From a virus: a stretch of DNA of 23,333 nt. The notes under the pieces are model-generated. The model was given only the letters and a program-made list of their open reading frames with translations. It made no database searches and had not been told where the DNA came from. Location of the stretch: positions 1 to 23,333 of IMG/VR virus record IMGVR_UViG_3300020183_000477. One strand, written 5' to 3'. The first letter of the stretch is position 1; the number at the start of each line of letters is the position of its first letter. This document shows, in pieces, positions 1 through 8,801 of this stretch. A program made the position numbers and the translations under genes.

Positions 1-73
1 AGTTATTACTACTTGTTTCTTTTCCTTTTCCTAATACACTATTTACTGTATGCAGTAGGGCTGCATTAATCAT
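1..73 (-). CDS. 5' end of a gene running off the left edge (possibly a phage primase)
   Basis: An ATG at 73-71 opens a reading frame that stays open to the window edge and gives 24 residues, beginning MINAALLHTVNSVLGKGKET. It follows the GIY-YIG gene on the same strand after a 27-base AT-rich gap without a clear Shine-Dalgarno sequence. The opening 'LLHTVNSVLGKGKETSSNN' resembles my memory of the start of primase-like zinc-finger proteins in T4-like aquatic phages, where a cysteine-rich zinc motif follows directly. That motif would lie outside the window, so the product name is only a guess. That it is a real gene is more likely than the name. Confidence 0.4.
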   Translation of the reverse strand, partial: MINAALLHTVNSVLGKGKETSSNN

Positions 74-100
74 AACTAATAATATAGTTAAAATATTTTA

Positions 101-529
101 TTAAACCAAATCTTTAGTGAAAAACTTACCTAGTATATTGTCATTATAGCTGTTAGTTCCTGGGATTAAACACTCATACTTACATTGATAATGCATTTCA
201 TAGTATGTGAGTTGTTTTTTAGTTTTACAAGGCATAAGTATCATACACTCAAAAAACATTGGACTTAGTTCATTAATATCATTGAGTAATTCTTTTGATG
301 AACCCCAATATGTTTTCCAGTCACTTTCAACACGAATAACTTCATGTGTTGGTTTGCGGCCTGGAGTTGGTGGTAATTCAGCGAGTTGTTTTTTGGTTAG
401 TTTTTTCTTTTTGTTGTACCAAAAATACTTTTTACCAACATAAAATTTACCATCTGTTAAATTAGTGATTTTGTAAACAAAACCAATGTAGTCTTCAGGA
501 TTTAATTTATCCCAGTAGTTCCATTTCAT
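101..529 (-). CDS. GIY-YIG family endonuclease
   Basis: This 142-residue protein carries the signature of a GIY-YIG nuclease. The GIY position reads F-V-Y (residues 17-19), the YIG position reads Y-V-G-K (30-33), a 'YWGSS' motif sits at 75-79, and a glutamate in 'YYEMHYQ' (Glu111) is in the place of the catalytic metal-binding residue. A lysine-rich insert (about 40-47) separates the first two elements from the rest. The family cuts DNA. In T4-like phages members act as homing endonucleases (Seg proteins) or in host DNA degradation (endonuclease II). No second DNA-binding domain is visible and the gene stands alone rather than in an intron, so either a free-standing homing enzyme or a phage-encoded nuclease fits. 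It has its own upstream ATATTTATA site and lies just beyond the structural cassette. Confidence 0.8.
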   Translation of the reverse strand: MKWNYWDKLNPEDYIGFVYKITNLTDGKFYVGKKYFWYNKKKKLTKKQLAELPPTPGRKPTHEVIRVESDWKTYWGSSKELLNDINELSPMFFECMILMPCKTKKQLTYYEMHYQCKYECLIPGTNSYNDNILGKFFTKDLV

Positions 530-541
530 AACATTATTTTA

Positions 542-550
542 TATAAATAT
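542..550 (-). promoter_or_regulatory. Candidate late promoter element (ATATTTATA), site 1
   Basis: The coding strand reads ATATTTATATAAAATA, with the 9-mer ending 12 bases before the ATG of the GIY-YIG gene. It is identical over 14 bases to the elements in front of the genes starting at 3821 and 18370. Promoter function is inferred from position and recurrence, and from the gp55-like sigma gene in this window. Confidence 0.5.
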
Positions 551-563
551 TAAAAATAGATGT

Positions 564-980
564 TTAGATAGATGATGATAATGGAATATCTTTAAAATTA
601 ATATCCCATTTGATCAAAAATGTCATATCAGTATTTGATGAGATAGGAATTGGAGTTGCCATTTTACCAACAGCTAATAAATCATTAGTATCATTATATA
701 AACCAACAGTAGACACATATGGTGAAAACTCTGAACCTGAAATAGATCCAGTAGTGAAATCTTTTAATATACCATAATTATTTTCTGATGTTGTATAAAC
801 AATATTTCCATTAATTGATGAACTATATGGTGTTAATATACCTTGTGAACCTGATAATAATGTTGGATTATATGATGTATTAAATTCATAGTCTTTTATA
901 GTACATTTGATAAAAGTCTCATAAACAACATGGTTGTTTTTAAAACTAACATCAAAATTTGGTACTATAGTTCTAATCAT
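564..980 (-). CDS. Small virion protein, stand-alone copy of a structural module
   Basis: This 138-residue protein has no enzymatic motif. It is rich in Ser, Thr, Asn and Tyr, as beta-structured tail or fibre proteins are. Residues 91-106 (TVGLYNDTNDLLAVGK) match residues 308-323 of the 344-residue protein two genes upstream ([16 protein letters not shown]). The similarity covers nearly the whole protein: a segment containing 'YNPTLLSG' here corresponds to '[11 protein letters not shown]' there, and both end in a strand followed by an F or similar terminus. It therefore looks like the C-terminal module of that protein made as a separate gene. It is the last structural gene of its block, 19 bases after the Pro-Thr stalk gene. 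Its role, perhaps attachment or capping of a fibre, is inferred only from context. Confidence 0.6.
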   Translation of the reverse strand: MIRTIVPNFDVSFKNNHVVYETFIKCTIKDYEFNTSYNPTLLSGSQGILTPYSSSINGNIVYTTSENNYGILKDFTTGSISGSEFSPYVSTVGLYNDTNDLLAVGKMATPIPISSNTDMTFLIKWDINFKDIPLSSSI

Positions 981-999
981 TTTATTTTTATTAAATAAA

Positions 1000-2100
1000 T
1001 TAACATTGAGCTTGAGATTGTATAGTTAATCCACCAAAACTTTCTGTTCCATCAATTAAACATCCTGTGCCTACAGTTCCACCTGGACTAACTGTAGTTC
1101 CAGTTGGATTTCCATTACAATCTGTGGCACTCCAAGTAATACTACCACCCGCGTTGTTTACTAAAGTATAAGCTGTACATGTAGGTATTGGTGTTTCTGT
1201 TGGTGTTGGTGTTATTGTAGGGGTTGGAGTTATTGTAGGTGTTGCTGTAGGTGTTGCGGTTGGTGTTGCAGTTGGTGTTGCAGTTGGTGTTGGAGTTATT
1301 GTAGGTGTTGCGGTTGGTGTTGCAGTTGGTGTTGCAGTTGGTGCTACAGTTGGTGTAGGTGTTGCAGTTGGTGTTGCAGTTGGTGTTGCAGTTGGTGTAG
1401 CTGTAGGAGTGGATGTTGGTGTTGATGTTGGAGTAGGAGTTGGAGTAGGAGTTGGAGTGGGAGTAGGAGTTGGGGTTGGCATAAATCCATCAGGAATTAT
1501 ACTTAATACAGCTATATTTTGCTCATAAAATACATTACCAATATATGAACTTTGAGATAGTAATGTTCCAATAGATGAACTCACATTACTACCACTAAAA
1601 CGTAAATTATAATTTCCATCATCAAAAATTTTATAAGTAGCTGATGAAGCACTTATATATGATAATTCTAAAGTAGTTGGTAATATTTTATCACCAGTTA
1701 ATTGGCGTGGGAAATTAATAACATAAATTAATGATCCATTTCCAGTTGGAAAAAATTTTATTGTATCTAAATTACCTAATTCAATAAATCCATTATAATA
1801 TGAAGATGTAGATAAAGTACCATCATTAAAAATAGTACCTTGCATTGAACTTGTATTAACATATGTTGGTAAAAAGTTAGGATAATAAGTTGTGTTTATC
1901 ATGTCATAAACTAAACGATCATATTGACCATTAGTCTCAAGCTCATTATGTGGATCAAATAATGAACTAGTGAACTTAACACCTGCATTTACTGTGATTT
2001 GAAAGTCAGTTAAAGACCCAGATAATATATTCCAGCTTTTATTTGCTGTATATGGAACTACAAATGAGTCTGATACATTAATTCGTTTAAACACTGACAT
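1000..2100 (-). CDS. Adhesin-like virion protein with Pro-Thr stalk and four-cysteine C-terminal domain
   Basis: The protein has 366 residues in three parts. Residues 1-206 are a Ser/Tyr/Asn-rich beta-type domain that shares elements with the neighbouring 344-residue protein ('DD..', 'SYIG', and a closing 'IIPDG' comparable to 'MIPDEG' there). Residues 208 to about 306 are an almost pure Pro-Thr alternation with Ala, Ser, Ile and Val substitutions. Residues 308-366 form a compact domain with cysteines at 308, 328, 347 and 366 and a 'SPGGTV' turn. A rigid extended Pro-Thr stalk presenting a disulfide-bonded tip suggests a receptor-binding or surface-decoration protein. That role is inference, since no binding family is recognised. 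No signal peptide is present, consistent with a virion part. The gene starts 10 bases after the stop of its upstream neighbour. Confidence 0.65.
   Translation of the reverse strand: MSVFKRINVSDSFVVPYTANKSWNILSGSLTDFQITVNAGVKFTSSLFDPHNELETNGQYDRLVYDMINTTYYPNFLPTYVNTSSMQGTIFNDGTLSTSSYYNGFIELGNLDTIKFFPTGNGSLIYVINFPRQLTGDKILPTTLELSYISASSATYKIFDDGNYNLRFSGSNVSSSIGTLLSQSSYIGNVFYEQNIAVLSIIPDGFMPTPTPTPTPTPTPTPTPTSTPTSTPTATPTATPTATPTATPTPTVAPTATPTATPTATPTITPTPTATPTATPTATPTATPTITPTPTITPTPTETPIPTCTAYTLVNNAGGSITWSATDCNGNPTGTTVSPGGTVGTGCLIDGTESFGGLTIQSQAQC
1182..1479 (-). repeat. Low-complexity Pro-Thr coding repeat
   Basis: About 300 bases consist of imperfect 6- and 12-base units. The commonest plus-strand unit is GTTGGTGTTGCA, which encodes ATPT on the minus strand. 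The tract encodes the Pro-Thr stalk of the 366-residue protein and is in frame throughout. Unit number is likely to vary by slippage or recombination, and short-read assemblies could miscount it. Confidence 0.9.
1246..1343 (-). repeat. 44-base perfect direct repeat inside the Pro-Thr tract
   Basis: Bases 1246-1289 are repeated exactly at 1300-1343, a period of 54 bases (18 codons). This is a higher-order duplication on top of the 12-base units and indicates recent expansion of the stalk by whole codons. Confidence 0.8.
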
Positions 2101-2110
2101 TGGCAGAACA

Positions 2111-3145
2111 TTAGAAATCTAATTTAACACGTAATAATAATTCTTTAGTAAAATCTTTTATTAATGGTTTGTTTAATTTAGCAACAGCAATTAAATCACC
2201 AACATTATTATACATACCTACAGTTGTTATAAATGTCTGTGGATTATAAATTAATGATGTATATAATAAATTACCATTTGAATCAATCACAGTTGGATTA
2301 GTAGTGTAATTATTATCAGCATTTTTAACACGTACAAAGAAATAACGTGATGAAATAGTTTCATAGTTTTGTAAACGGAAACTAGCTCCTGATTTTAATA
2401 AATCAAATGTTTTTCTATTATTATAATTAAAAGATGGATTAGCTGAAGCCACAGTATTGGAACTATCTTCATTCCAAGTCACATTTAAACCACCTAAACT
2501 ACCTACTGGATTAGCTAAAGCACGTGGGTTTAATATGATTAATCCTTCATCAGGAATCATCAATCCATAAGAACCACTTACAGTATAATTTGAAGAAAAA
2601 ACACTATCAAAAGATCCACTTAATAATTGATAAACACGACATGTACCAATATAAGTTGCTGTGGATGTGACAGTTGAATCATCAGTTAATTTTAAAACAT
2701 TACTACCAGTAGCTAATGTTAATGTTATTGAACCAGGATTAAATGATTCTTTAAAACGTGCTCTATTAATTGATAATACAATAATATCTTTAGATATATT
2801 AACTGATGATCCAAATGTTATATTTGTATTTTCATCTCCATAAAGTAATGTTCTAAATTGTCCATAGATATCTCTAGTAGGAGTTTTATCAATAATAGAT
2901 GGATTAAAATAAGCTGAGCCTGAGCCACTTACATGTCCATAAGCTATAGAAAATTGAATTTCAGCACTAGAATCAGATGAAGATGTTTGATAAACATCTA
3001 AATAAAATTTACCTGGAGTTGAAGCTTCTTGAGTTGAACTTGAATGAAAAGTAGTTAAAGTAGTTACATTTCCAGTCCACATTGGAGAAATTGAAACATC
3101 TGAACTTATTACTGAGTCTTCAGGATTAAATGCTATAAATGACAT
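2111..3145 (-). CDS. Modular virion structural protein, probable fibre or adhesin component
   Basis: This 344-residue protein is rich in Ser, Thr and Asn with many short beta-prone stretches and no enzymatic motif. Residues 1 to about 200 form an N-terminal region with '[14 protein letters not shown]', '[14 protein letters not shown]' and '[14 protein letters not shown]' segments. Residues 247-344 form a C-terminal module that recurs as the independent 138-residue protein at 564-980. The N-terminal region resembles part of the first 206 residues of the Pro-Thr stalk protein. It is therefore the full-length relative from which both neighbours look like partial or rearranged versions. It follows the 222-residue protein after 7 bases and belongs to the same transcription unit. 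Virion location is inferred from composition and from the adjacent baseplate genes. Confidence 0.6.
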   Translation of the reverse strand: MSFIAFNPEDSVISSDVSISPMWTGNVTTLTTFHSSSTQEASTPGKFYLDVYQTSSSDSSAEIQFSIAYGHVSGSGSAYFNPSIIDKTPTRDIYGQFRTLLYGDENTNITFGSSVNISKDIIVLSINRARFKESFNPGSITLTLATGSNVLKLTDDSTVTSTATYIGTCRVYQLLSGSFDSVFSSNYTVSGSYGLMIPDEGLIILNPRALANPVGSLGGLNVTWNEDSSNTVASANPSFNYNNRKTFDLLKSGASFRLQNYETISSRYFFVRVKNADNNYTTNPTVIDSNGNLLYTSLIYNPQTFITTVGMYNNVGDLIAVAKLNKPLIKDFTKELLLRVKLDF

Positions 3146-3152
3146 ATATTAA

Positions 3153-3821
3153 TTAGGTTTTAGTTATAGTTAAAGGTATAGTTATTCTAGCCCCACTATC
3201 TCTACCAGTTACAGTTATTGTTGTTGTGATAGTAGCTCCTGGTAAAGCTGAAGTACCAAATAATGTATTAATTGTTGTTGCAATTAAACTAAATGAAGTA
3301 CCAATTTGACTTCTAGATAAATTAGCACCACTTGAATTTGGAATAGTTGTACTAATTGCCAAACCAGTAGTATCAATACCAGTTCCAGCAAATGTACTTA
3401 AGAATCTTGAATCTCCCACAGTCATTAAGTAACCAGATGGTTCAAAAGTTGAAACAGCTCCTAAGTAATTTAATGTTTGAGGAGTAATATTGATAGCGGC
3501 GGCTTGACGTAATGTCACAGTTGTATATCCAAGATTTAATACAGGTAATTTAGAAGTACCACGTGGTAAAGTTACTAATTTATATTTTAAGTTTTGAGTA
3601 TCATCTGTAAATGCTTGTAATAAAGGCATTTTTTCAATTGCTTCACCAAAGAAAGCTGAACCAGATGGATGAGTTGGGTTATACAAAGTATAATCAATTT
3701 CATCATCTGCTAATGCAAATTGTGTGATTTGGAATGAGCCGTCATTACGAGCCATTAATTCACGGCCCTTTTTTGTTAACACGGCATCAATTGTTACTAA
3801 TTGGTTGTTTAAATATGACAT
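3153..3821 (-). CDS. Virion structural protein with N-terminal TKKGRE motif
   Basis: The protein has 222 residues. The N-terminal segment 'VLTKKGRELMARNDGSFQIT' (about 14-33), followed by 'FALADDEIDYTLYNP' (about 35-49), is a pattern I associate with conserved structural proteins of T4-like aquatic phages, though I cannot attach a T4 gene number. The rest is beta-prone and Thr-rich: after residue 130 come runs such as 'TTTITVTGRDSGARITIPLT'. No catalytic, membrane or coiled-coil feature is seen. It opens the transcription unit that continues with the adhesin-like genes and has a strong ATATTTATATAAAA element just upstream. It may connect fibres or adhesins to the baseplate, but that is context only. 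Confidence 0.55.
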   Translation of the reverse strand: MSYLNNQLVTIDAVLTKKGRELMARNDGSFQITQFALADDEIDYTLYNPTHPSGSAFFGEAIEKMPLLQAFTDDTQNLKYKLVTLPRGTSKLPVLNLGYTTVTLRQAAAINITPQTLNYLGAVSTFEPSGYLMTVGDSRFLSTFAGTGIDTTGLAISTTIPNSSGANLSRSQIGTSFSLIATTINTLFGTSALPGATITTTITVTGRDSGARITIPLTITKT

Positions 3822-3837
3822 CTTTCAATGTGTTTTA

Positions 3838-3846
3838 TATAAATAT
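3838..3846 (-). promoter_or_regulatory. Candidate late promoter element (ATATTTATA), site 2
   Basis: The coding strand reads ATATATTTATATAAAAC, with the 9-mer ending 16 bases before the ATG of the 222-residue protein, in the 26-base gap after the 1650-residue gene. It would start the adhesin cassette. Its function is inferred from recurrence. Confidence 0.5.
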
Positions 3847-3847
3847 A

Positions 3848-6800
3848 TTATGGAATAAGAACTGTACTAAATATTTTACTCTTTAAGTCACTTACAATAT
3901 TAGCTAATTTAACATCAACATTAGGTGCTAAATTAATATTTTTAACAATACCTGCTGATGTTTGTCCTGAGCGTTTTTTATAACTAATAACAATATTTGT
4001 TTCATCAGGTATTCTTCTACTAAAAATATATTTACTAATACTACCAGTTAAATTATTAGCTGAAAATGATTGTATGCATCCTAAATCAATATTTCTATTT
4101 AATGACAATGACATTGAATCAGTAAGTGATGTTGGAGTATGAACATTAATTACTTCATATTCTTCTATTATTGAAAATCCTTCAGCTGAAGATGAAAGAT
4201 TGTGTAATCTAACTAAATCACCAGAATTTAAAATAAATGGATAATCAGCTTCACCATACATTGTAATTAATGATTGAGTAAACATATGAGAGTCATCACC
4301 ATCAAAATAAAATCCTTCACTAACATAACTACCACTAATAACATTATAATAAAATTCAGATATTACTTTTGAAGCTATTAATACATTTGATTGACTAACA
4401 TGTACTTTAAAAAATGGAGATGGATCTAATGATGAACTTAAGTAAGTGCTAACATTACTTAAACCACCAAATCCACTACCTCCACCTGATTGAAGTAAAA
4501 CTGATGTTAGGGTAGTTGTAATATTAGTTACTGTACCAACATGATTTGTATTTAAAACTACTGTATTTGTTAATTGACTAGGAGTGATAGGAATTGAAAA
4601 GAATAAGAAGTTTAAACCTATATTTCCTGGTTGATCAAAAGTAACAACTCCAGTGACATTAACAGCATTACTTAATGGAGTTACTCCAATATAATTTACA
4701 GTGACATCAATAAGTTCTACATTAAATGGAGCTTGTGTTCCACCAGATTGAGCTGAGCCATTAAAATTAGCAAGTAAACCAGCACCAGCACCACCTTGTG
4801 TTGAAACATTAGTTAGTTTAGGTTTAACTAAAATATAATTTAAAGTATCATCTCCAAATCTATTCCATAATACAGGATAAAATCTAAATCCACCAGCAAA
4901 TATAGGTTTATTACCATCTAATATTTGTTGCTTAGATGGATTTTGGTTATCAAATAATCCTATATTAATTGTTTCTCCTGATTTAAATGTATTTTGTACT
5001 TGATATAAATTATACTTTTGATCTTCACTTAATAAATCATAATTACGTTTTGTTAGTTCAGTTAAATTACTATTTTCATCAATTAGATATTTAATATAAA
5101 CATTTGAACGCTCAGGCATTGAGAGTAAATCAGATCCTGAAGCTGCTACTTCACTAAAGAAAGCAAATTGTCTTGTATTTTTATCTATAGTAGCTGTTTT
5201 ACCAAATGTAGTATCACCATTTGAAAATACATTATATAAAGTACTTGTTGTAGTTGAACCTTCATATCTTGGTCTTGTATGACGTTGGTATGTGTCTGTG
5301 AAATCTTGATATTGATAACTTTCAGTTACATATTGACTTCCTGATATATAAAAAGCATTACCTGATATAAGTGTTATCTTTTTTTTAATATTTGAATTTT
5401 GATTTAATTCAACATTATTTAGCAATGGATTAAATTCAACATTCCAAATACTCTCAGAGTATGAACTAGTATTCTTTGGTTTAAAATTAATAGCAAAAGG
5501 ATTAAAATTAGCTATATCAAAATCATCATGTATGAATATAGATGATGATGGTAATTCACCTGTAAAGAAATCTCTACCATCAGATGTCATAGTTACTAGT
5601 CCTAAATTACTTTTAACAGTGTAATTATAAAGTGATTGACTATAATCACCACTATTACTAGCTGTGATAAATAAAGTATTAATAGAACCACTTTGATTAT
5701 TATGTCTAGCTACTTGAGGAGCTAGTATTTTAACATCTGGTCTTTCAAGTAAATGCGGTTTAATAACAATACCTGTAGCTACATTAGTTCTAGCTGGTGT
5801 AAAATCTTTAAGTGTTCTGAAGAGTGAATTATGAAAATAACTAATTAGTGTTATAAAGTCTTTATAATTAAATGTATTAATATATTTTTTAAAATAATCA
5901 AATCTTAAATTATCTAAAGCTTTATAACCACTACCTCTAGGATCACCTATAAATTCATCAATTGTATAAGTTGAACCTAATTGAGCTATAATATCTTTAT
6001 TAATTTCATCTTGTGGTGATAAACCAGCATCTAGTAAGTGTATATCTTTTGATGTTGGTAAAGTAGGTTGTAAAATAATACTTTTATTAGGTAATAATTG
6101 AGTACCATATAAACTACTACTTACAATTCTTATTTTATCAGTTACTGGATTAGCATATCCTGAGTTTGGAGTATCAGCATAATATGTTTCTACAAATGAA
6201 ACATAGTTATTTTGATTAGAAAAATTACTAAATGAAGCTGTCCATCCTTGAATTGTTTGATTAGGAGCTGTTGAATTTACTGCTGTTGTGACACTATGAT
6301 TATAAGTGTATAAGTTATTTCCCAAAGTAAAACGAGCAGCTAAATCATTATAAGCTGAAGATGTATAATTACCTTCAATTGACTCAGGATTTAATACATG
6401 AGAATTAAAAGCTGATTCAGACACATAATTAGACCATAATCTTAGTTCTTGTAATGAACCACTAAATGGGTAAGATCCATCTCCAAATGTTATAGCACCT
6501 TGTTGATACCATAATGAGTTGGAAACAGCTGTGTTAGTAGTTAAACTAGCACTTGTCTTATGTCCTACTTCTCCCCAAACATTGTTTTTAACAAAAAATT
6601 CATATGTTTGAGAAGAACCAGTCTCATTTATTCTTAAATTTGGATTTGTTCTTTGAACTAATACTGAATACCAATCAGTATTATTATTAGAATTAGTGTT
6701 TGATCCTGTTTGATAAATAGGAATAGTAGAAGAAGTGACAGATAATCCACCTAATTTAAATTGAAAATATCCAAAATCACCTACACTACCTGAATATATA

Positions 6801-8800
6801 GAATTTGCTGAAGCAGTACTAGTATATAATAAATTAAATTGAATATCAGAACCACTATAGAATAATGATTGAGTAGTGAAATTAGATAATAATATATTTG
6901 ATGCAGTTGGATAAGCTCTAAATCTAAATTCAATACCATTTGGAGCAATATCATTATATCCTGTTCTAACTAAACTTTGTGATGTATAATTCCAAGGTAT
7001 ATTTATTGTATTTGAACCACTAACATTTAAAGCATAAGTAAATCTATCATATTCATATTCACTAGTAGATTCAATTTTATCAACACCACCATATTCAAGA
7101 TAAGACATTACAGTTGGTGGAATACCAAATATAGTATTTAAATATTGAATAAAACGAGTTGTACCTTTAGATTTAAGTAATAAAGGTAAGTTATGATATA
7201 AACGTTTATAAATACCTTTTTGTTGATCTTGACCAGGTATTTGATATTGAGAAGCACTAATTAGTGTTTGGTATGAACCTGTGTTAGGTAAATAGGAACC
7301 ATCAGGATTTACACCATACAAATATTTAAATACATTAGTACCATCTTCATCTGTATAGGTATCAATACCCATGGATTGAAGAGCAAAGTATACTACATCT
7401 TTAGATATACCTTGATCTAAAGCATTTTTAGCCTTATATAAGTCAGTTATAGCTTTAATATGAATCCAAATATCATCAAACATTTGGCCTATTGAAGCTA
7501 CAAATTTAAATACTAACTCATTGTCATTATTCTCAGCTATATAACCAGGCATAGCATATAGTAAATAGTTTTGGTTATTATCATCATACAATGAGGCAGA
7601 TAAATAACTACCACTATACCAACTTATAGCTTGGGAGGATGTAACTGAATAATTTACAAATGGTTTAACTGAATTTTGTTTTGGCCAAGAAAAAGAACCA
7701 CTTGTATAAAATAAATGTTGTTCAAAACCATCAAAATTTTGAATAGTTTGATTTATTTTATTTTTATATAATTGAGCATCTAATTGAGCTGTTGGTGTAG
7801 AACTAGCAGCTGCTGAAGATGAAGCAGATGAATATAATTCAATATTATTTAATTTATATTTAAATCCTTCTAATCTACGAGCTGCTGATGAAAAATGAAC
7901 CCACTCAGTATATTCAAAATTATCATAATCAATATTAATAGCAAAATTAGAAGCACTTAATTGACCAAGTAATTGTTGTAATGGTCCAAATGATGCTTGT
8001 GAACTAGTAATTTGATTAAAATTAAAATATGGTGTAGGTCCTACTCTTAAGTTATCTAAATCTAAATCAAAATTAGGTCCACGTAATGTTGGAAATGTAA
8101 TTGGAACAGGATCAATAGTTATACTAACACTAAATTCTTGTGGGTTAGATATTGCATCAACAATACTAACTAAAGTATTTATATCAATATTAGTTGGTAA
8201 AGGATTAAGTAATTTAATTAATATTGTTGGAGTTGGAATATTACTATTTAATACTAAAGATCCTAAATCTAAAGCTATATTAATAGCTGGTATTAATCTA
8301 TTTTGTCCAAGATTTAGATAAAATTCTTTAAAATAAGGAGTACTTTGAAAATCATAAATAAAATCAAGAGCAGATTGTTGTAGAACAGAATTTGATATAT
8401 TATTAGTTGATAATCTAATTTCAGTTCTATCTGCTGAGATTTCTTTTATAAAAAAAGTTCTATTATAAGTTAGATCTATTTTAGGTCTTAAAATATTATA
8501 TATTACTTTAAATTCTCCAAATTGTAATCCTAAATTTTTTAAATCTAAAGATGGATCAAATAATAATTCTTTTAAAGATATAGATCCAGATGTTGGTAAA
8601 AATGTTCCTGGAATTGAATAACCTTTAAAAGGAATAACAGAATATAAAATATTACCAGCTGGATTAGCAACATGTAATTCAACATAATCTTCAGAGTTAC
8701 CAAAAACACGCATCATCTCTCTAGATGGAACTAAAGTGGCTGATGATGATCCTGATAGGATATTATTATTTCTTGGTAATTTTATAACAGTTGTTGACAT
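3848..8800 (-). CDS. Giant structural protein with LamG-like domain, probable wedge or fibre component
   Basis: At 1650 residues this is the largest gene in the window. Composition is Ser/Asn/Tyr-rich. About residues 600-800 read like a LamG/concanavalin-type beta-sandwich: 'GIEFRFRAYPT', then 'DWYSVLVQR', then 'ITFGDGSYPFSGSLQELRLW', the usual order of strands with the closing 'G.L.ELRLW' motif. Such domains bind glycans. Upstream lies a low-complexity 'SSASSSAAASS' spacer (about residues 320-335). The N-terminal 200 residues and the segment after 850 have no family I recognise. Its position downstream of gp25 and gp6 matches where T4 places gene 7, another very large wedge protein, so a gp7-like wedge role is possible. 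Sequence identity to gp7 is not evident. It starts one base after its upstream neighbour's stop codon, and the reading frame is intact. Confidence 0.6.
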   Translation of the reverse strand: MSTTVIKLPRNNNILSGSSSATLVPSREMMRVFGNSEDYVELHVANPAGNILYSVIPFKGYSIPGTFLPTSGSISLKELLFDPSLDLKNLGLQFGEFKVIYNILRPKIDLTYNRTFFIKEISADRTEIRLSTNNISNSVLQQSALDFIYDFQSTPYFKEFYLNLGQNRLIPAINIALDLGSLVLNSNIPTPTILIKLLNPLPTNIDINTLVSIVDAISNPQEFSVSITIDPVPITFPTLRGPNFDLDLDNLRVGPTPYFNFNQITSSQASFGPLQQLLGQLSASNFAINIDYDNFEYTEWVHFSSAARRLEGFKYKLNNIELYSSASSSAAASSTPTAQLDAQLYKNKINQTIQNFDGFEQHLFYTSGSFSWPKQNSVKPFVNYSVTSSQAISWYSGSYLSASLYDDNNQNYLLYAMPGYIAENNDNELVFKFVASIGQMFDDIWIHIKAITDLYKAKNALDQGISKDVVYFALQSMGIDTYTDEDGTNVFKYLYGVNPDGSYLPNTGSYQTLISASQYQIPGQDQQKGIYKRLYHNLPLLLKSKGTTRFIQYLNTIFGIPPTVMSYLEYGGVDKIESTSEYEYDRFTYALNVSGSNTINIPWNYTSQSLVRTGYNDIAPNGIEFRFRAYPTASNILLSNFTTQSLFYSGSDIQFNLLYTSTASANSIYSGSVGDFGYFQFKLGGLSVTSSTIPIYQTGSNTNSNNNTDWYSVLVQRTNPNLRINETGSSQTYEFFVKNNVWGEVGHKTSASLTTNTAVSNSLWYQQGAITFGDGSYPFSGSLQELRLWSNYVSESAFNSHVLNPESIEGNYTSSAYNDLAARFTLGNNLYTYNHSVTTAVNSTAPNQTIQGWTASFSNFSNQNNYVSFVETYYADTPNSGYANPVTDKIRIVSSSLYGTQLLPNKSIILQPTLPTSKDIHLLDAGLSPQDEINKDIIAQLGSTYTIDEFIGDPRGSGYKALDNLRFDYFKKYINTFNYKDFITLISYFHNSLFRTLKDFTPARTNVATGIVIKPHLLERPDVKILAPQVARHNNQSGSINTLFITASNSGDYSQSLYNYTVKSNLGLVTMTSDGRDFFTGELPSSSIFIHDDFDIANFNPFAINFKPKNTSSYSESIWNVEFNPLLNNVELNQNSNIKKKITLISGNAFYISGSQYVTESYQYQDFTDTYQRHTRPRYEGSTTTSTLYNVFSNGDTTFGKTATIDKNTRQFAFFSEVAASGSDLLSMPERSNVYIKYLIDENSNLTELTKRNYDLLSEDQKYNLYQVQNTFKSGETINIGLFDNQNPSKQQILDGNKPIFAGGFRFYPVLWNRFGDDTLNYILVKPKLTNVSTQGGAGAGLLANFNGSAQSGGTQAPFNVELIDVTVNYIGVTPLSNAVNVTGVVTFDQPGNIGLNFLFFSIPITPSQLTNTVVLNTNHVGTVTNITTTLTSVLLQSGGGSGFGGLSNVSTYLSSSLDPSPFFKVHVSQSNVLIASKVISEFYYNVISGSYVSEGFYFDGDDSHMFTQSLITMYGEADYPFILNSGDLVRLHNLSSSAEGFSIIEEYEVINVHTPTSLTDSMSLSLNRNIDLGCIQSFSANNLTGSISKYIFSRRIPDETNIVISYKKRSGQTSAGIVKNINLAPNVDVKLANIVSDLKSKIFSTVLIP

Positions 8801-8801
8801 A

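Noticed and set aside
207-443. Plus-strand reading frame opposite the GIY-YIG gene
   Set aside because: It lies wholly inside a recognised minus-strand gene, and its translation has no coherent composition. It is a shadow of the real gene.
1182-1479. Regular short repeats that could suggest a CRISPR array or an origin iteron set
   Set aside because: There are no unique spacers between repeats, and the tract is an in-frame Pro-Thr coding sequence.
2661-2843. Plus-strand reading frame opposite the 344-residue structural gene
   Set aside because: It lies inside a convincing minus-strand gene and has no motif, neighbour or start signal.
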